This document shows, in pieces, positions 61,807 through 64,000 of a stretch of 64,000 bases of DNA. Within the stretch, counting starts at the first letter, position 1. The number at the start of each line of letters is the position of its first letter. Source of the DNA: Gemmatimonadaceae bacterium (GTDB taxonomy: Bacteria; Gemmatimonadota; Gemmatimonadetes; Gemmatimonadales; Gemmatimonadaceae); assembly GCA_036496605.1 (NCBI GenBank), contig DASXKV010000011.1, positions 1 through 64,000 of the forward strand. The letters run 5' to 3'. The notes below the pieces were generated by a model that had not been told where the DNA came from, ran no database searches, and worked only from the letters and a program-made list of their open reading frames with translations. The position numbers and the translations under genes were made by a program.

Positions 61807-61838
61807 ATAGAATCGGCATTTCTATATCCATCTATATA
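61807..61838. promoter_or_regulatory. Candidate ArsR-type operator in the trxA promoter region
   Basis: ATAGAA (61807-61812) and TTCTAT (61820-61825) form a perfect 6-bp inverted repeat with a 7-base gap, and TCTATATCCATCTATATA (61821-61838) contains two direct TCTATAT-type half-sites. This AT-rich block differs sharply from its surroundings. The same ATAGA/TCTAT half-sites lie at 62257-62272 upstream of the arsR-type gene. Confidence 0.5.
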
Positions 61839-61886
61839 ACTACCAAATACCTAAAGAAGATCCCGTGCCGTTGGTGCTCGGAAGAC

Positions 61887-62249
61887 TCAGCTTCTCGTCT
61901 CTCGACGAAGACGTGCCTCTGCCTCACGGGAGCTGTTCTCCGCGACGCGTCGCGCGTTCCCTGGAGTGCCCATACCAAGCCGAGCCTCGAGCGCCGTGAC
62001 ATAGTCGTGCAGCACATCAGCGCGGAAGCGATAGAACGCGAACTGTCCTTCTCGCCAGGGCTCGATCAGGCCGGCCCTCGCTAACTCCTTCAGATGGTGC
62101 GACATCGTCGGTTGCGCCACCGGAAACTGTTCGCACAACCGCTGGCAGCCGACTTCACGACAATTGGCGATCTCTTCGAGGATCTGAAATCGCCTTGGAT
62201 CGGCGAGCGCCTTGGCAATGCGGGCGAAGCGTTCGGGATCGATCGGCAT
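61887..62249 (-). CDS. ArsR/SmtB-family transcriptional regulator
   Basis: 120-residue winged-helix repressor. HTH and wing: LADPRRFQILEEIAN, VAQPTMSHHLKELARAGLIEPWREGQFAFYRF in pieces. Cys30, Cys35 and Cys39 sit in the region of the ArsR alpha3 metal/thiol site (NCREVGCQRLC), so it could sense metal, metalloid or thiol oxidation; the classic CVC motif is not present. Transcribed toward the trxA operon (99 bp away) and preceded by a palindrome overlapping the stop codon of the kinase gene, so it may be autoregulated. Confidence 0.92.
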   Translation of the reverse strand: MPIDPERFARIAKALADPRRFQILEEIANCREVGCQRLCEQFPVAQPTMSHHLKELARAGLIEPWREGQFAFYRFRADVLHDYVTALEARLGMGTPGNARRVAENSSREAEARLRRETRS

Positions 62250-62254
62250 CGCGT

Positions 62255-62274
62255 ATATAGATAGCCGTCTATGT
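62255..62274. promoter_or_regulatory. Candidate operator upstream of the ArsR-type gene
   Basis: ATAGA (62257-62261) and TCTAT (62268-62272) form an inverted repeat with a 6-base centre, 5 bp upstream of the start codon and overlapping the stop codon of the histidine kinase gene. The half-sites match those upstream of trxA, the basis for a shared-regulon guess. Confidence 0.5.
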
Positions 62275-64000
62275 GGCTTTAGTCAACTGAGCCGAACGAT
62301 TTCGATCGAGAACCTCGCGCACCTTGAAAGCGAGTTGATCCGGCGTGAACGGCTTCTGCAGAAAGGCGGCACGACGATCGAGTATACCACGGCGAACGAC
62401 CTCGTCATCGGTGTAGCCCGACATGAAGAGCACATGAATGTCGGGAACAACCGATAGGAGCCGTTCGACGAGCACGGTACCGCTCATTTCCGGCATCACG
62501 ACGTCGGTTGTGACGAGGTCGATCCTGCCAGTGAATGCATCGACCAGAGTGAGAGCGCGTTGCCCCGTGCTCGCCACGAGCACCGTGTACCCGAAACTGC
62601 GGAGGATCCGTTCAGCAAGCGTCCGCAGGGACGGATCGTCTTCGACGAGGAGAATCGTCTCCGTGCCCCGCGGCGGCAGCGGTGCGGTCCGCTCGATCTC
62701 GGACCGAGGGTCGTGATCCACGACGTGCCGGGGCAGGAAGATCTTGAAGGTCGCGCCTTTTCCTGATTCCGCCTGCACGGCGATGTCGCCGCCCGATTGC
62801 TTGACGATGCCATAGACGGTCGACAGTCCGAGTCCCGTTCCTTTGCCACGCTCCTTCGTCGTGAAGAAGGGCTCGAAGAGGTGGGCGCGGATTTCCGGCG
62901 TCATCCCCACGCCGGTGTCGCTGATCGCCAGCATAACGTAGGATCCTGCGTCACGCGGCACGTTCTCGGTCTCGATCGTTAGGTGACCGCCGTTCGGCAT
63001 CGCGTCTCGCGAGTTCACGACGAGGTTCACGATCACTTGCTCGATCTGACCAGGATCGGCATGGACGAGCCATAGTTCTGGATCGAGGCGCGTGAGGAGC
63101 GCGATGTCTTCGCCAATGAGGCGGCGCAGCATCTTCTCGACGTCGGTCACGACTGCATTCAGATGCAGGGCTCGGGGCTGCATCATCTGGCGGCGACTGA
63201 ACGCGAGTAACTGCCGCGTGAGGGCGGCGGCGCGATCGGCGGCGGCGGCGATCTCCTCGACGTCTTCGCGCCGTGCGTCGCCCTCGAGCGCCGAGAGCAG
63301 GATCGTGCTGTAGCTCTTGATGACGGTTAAGAGATTGTTAAAATCGTGCGCGACGCCACCAGCGAGCCTGCCCACGGCCTCCATTCGCTGGGATTGCGCG
63401 AGCTGCAGCTCGAGCTCCTTGCGTTCCGTCGTGTCTTCGACGAGCACGCCGATGACCGTCGGGAGTGTCCCATCCCCCGGAACGGGGTAGTAGCTCGCGA
63501 TGCCGTGGCGTATCCGCGCCGCGTCGTCCGCGGCAGCCGCCGTCATCTCGAGGCCCAGCACGGGGCGCCCGGTTCTCAGAACGTGCTCGAGCACGTCCTT
63601 CAATCTGGGCGCCAGCTCGCTCGGAATGCGCTCGAACACCTGACGGCCAATGTGCTCGGATACCGGGAATCCGTTCATCGCCGCAAGGGTTTCGTTGATG
63701 CTCACGAACCGAAGCTGCTCGTCGAGCAACGCGAAGCCGATGGACGCCCGCGACAGGACGAGCTCGAATAGCCGGAGAGTCTCCTGTCGTTCTCGCGCCG
63801 AATGCTCCGCAGCGCGGCGCGCGTCTTCGGCATCTGCGAGCGCAGTGCCGAGAGACTGATTGGCGATCTCGAGCTCGTCGGAGATAGCCTGGGCCTCGGC
63901 TGTCTCCTGTTCGAGTGTCATGGCCTGGCTATGTATTTCCGCGGCTCGATCCGTCAATTCCAGCGAGTGTTGCTCCAGGCGATCCGTCTGCCTCACGAGC
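62269..64000 (-). CDS. Hybrid histidine kinase (PAS, HisKA, HATPase, receiver), 5' end beyond the window
   Basis: Partial gene; the frame is still open at the window edge, so the N-terminus is missing. The visible 575 residues comprise a coiled-coil (about 1-65), a PAS domain ([25 protein letters not shown] in pieces), the HisKA region with the phospho-His in [11 protein letters not shown], HATPase with [10 protein letters not shown] (N box), DTGVGM and [13 protein letters not shown] (G boxes), and a C-terminal receiver domain with acidic pocket VEDD, phospho-Asp in [11 protein letters not shown] and Lys in LQKPF. Hybrid PAS kinases of this FxHDFNN type are common in soil bacteria. The stop codon lies inside the arsR-side palindrome. 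Confidence 0.93.
   Translation of the reverse strand, partial: LVRQTDRLEQHSLELTDRAAEIHSQAMTLEQETAEAQAISDELEIANQSLGTALADAEDARRAAEHSARERQETLRLFELVLSRASIGFALLDEQLRFVSINETLAAMNGFPVSEHIGRQVFERIPSELAPRLKDVLEHVLRTGRPVLGLEMTAAAADDAARIRHGIASYYPVPGDGTLPTVIGVLVEDTTERKELELQLAQSQRMEAVGRLAGGVAHDFNNLLTVIKSYSTILLSALEGDARREDVEEIAAAADRAAALTRQLLAFSRRQMMQPRALHLNAVVTDVEKMLRRLIGEDIALLTRLDPELWLVHADPGQIEQVIVNLVVNSRDAMPNGGHLTIETENVPRDAGSYVMLAISDTGVGMTPEIRAHLFEPFFTTKERGKGTGLGLSTVYGIVKQSGGDIAVQAESGKGATFKIFLPRHVVDHDPRSEIERTAPLPPRGTETILLVEDDPSLRTLAERILRSFGYTVLVASTGQRALTLVDAFTGRIDLVTTDVVMPEMSGTVLVERLLSVVPDIHVLFMSGYTDDEVVRRGILDRRAAFLQKPFTPDQLAFKVREVLDRNRSAQLTKAT

Larger units (their letters stand above)
2042..62983. repeat. 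Dispersed short word CCTAACG/CGTTAGG (mostly GCCTAACG/CGTTAGGC), about 44 copies
   Basis: Counted by eye on both strands. Examples with first base: 2042, 5220, 5673, 7674, 8155, 8373, 13779, 14291, 14606, 14840, 15793, 17296, 23457, 24227, 24801, 24969, 27073, 27522, 29085, 30234, 32171, 35573, 35829, 36721, 39657, 40293, 40908, 43707, 45251, 45778, 47317, 47671, 48071, 48218, 50278, 50640, 51884, 55887, 56289, 56798, 59247, 59486, 62977, plus 4535. The orientations are balanced, about 22 each; about 34 carry the eighth base G/C. The word is not palindromic. Four copies contain a stop codon (43707, 55887, 56798, 59486); two are intergenic (4535, 30234). The sortilin-like gene (17.9-21.2 kb) has none. 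Confidence 0.85.

Noticed and set aside
1-64000. CRISPR arrays, tRNA or rRNA genes, prophage or transposase genes
   Set aside because: None found: no regularly spaced direct repeats, no cloverleaf-like segments noticed, and no integrase or DDE motifs.

Overview
The window looks like chromosome of a member of the Gemmatimonadota, or a close relative. I infer this from high GC, a SusC/SusD pair, sortilin/BNR and TolB-propeller amidohydrolase giants, S9 peptidases, PQQ dehydrogenase, many 'AQ'-type signal peptides, and lineage-flavoured small proteins; no rRNA marker is present to prove it. No rRNA, tRNA, CRISPR array, prophage or insertion sequence was recognised. Genes are dense, with many 1-4 bp overlaps.

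Layout. 0-4.4 kb: susD/susC-type uptake pair (minus). 4.7-8.6 kb: secreted D-aminoacylase-type amidohydrolase, a REP-like palindrome, rhomboid protease, Tat-exported M20 hydrolase. 8.6-12.7 kb: cyclopropane fatty acid synthase, and a GH18 enzyme flanked by two CAP-domain proteins. 12.9-17.8 kb: serine biosynthesis block (serA, FAD-linked oxidase that may be D-2-hydroxyglutarate dehydrogenase, serB, class V aminotransferase acting as SerC). 17.9-26.6 kb: sortilin-like propeller protein, TonB-C protein, S9 peptidase, zinc alcohol dehydrogenase, and a zinc-ribbon protein of unknown function. 26.7-33.5 kb: PQQ dehydrogenase with cytochrome c, MarR/SRPBCC pair, and three envelope proteins, one an NlpC/P60 domain without its catalytic cysteine. 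33.5-43 kb: propeller-amidohydrolase, M30-like metallopeptidase, GT-C membrane enzyme, PBP2.

44.6-51.8 kb is the most system-like part: a compact six-gene operon resembling pgaABCD (PNAG-type exopolysaccharide). It has a TPR/beta-barrel exporter, a GT2 synthase, a 59-residue membrane protein (no conventional annotation, found by reading the gap) and a polysaccharide deacetylase. It is headed by an unusual regulator that joins a KaiC/RAD55-like ATPase, a receiver-like domain and a degenerate GGDEF-like domain. 51.8-57.8 kb: HPP membrane protein and Ser/Thr kinase divergent from an FHA protein, then a prepilin-like protein carrying an Ig-like domain, an LspA-like protein with a C-terminal extension, and a pilin-like membrane protein. 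58.3-59.5 kb: a frameshifted glycosyltransferase. 59.5-64 kb: trxA-sigma factor-HtrA operon, an ArsR-type regulator with candidate operators, and a hybrid histidine kinase cut by the window edge.

Superimposed on all of this is a short non-palindromic word, GCCTAACG/CGTTAGGC. Its 7-base core occurs about 44 times (roughly once per 1.45 kb) in both orientations, mostly inside genes and at the cost of rare codons (CTA, TTA, AGG). Density and layout resemble DNA uptake sequences; this is the main novel signal I see.
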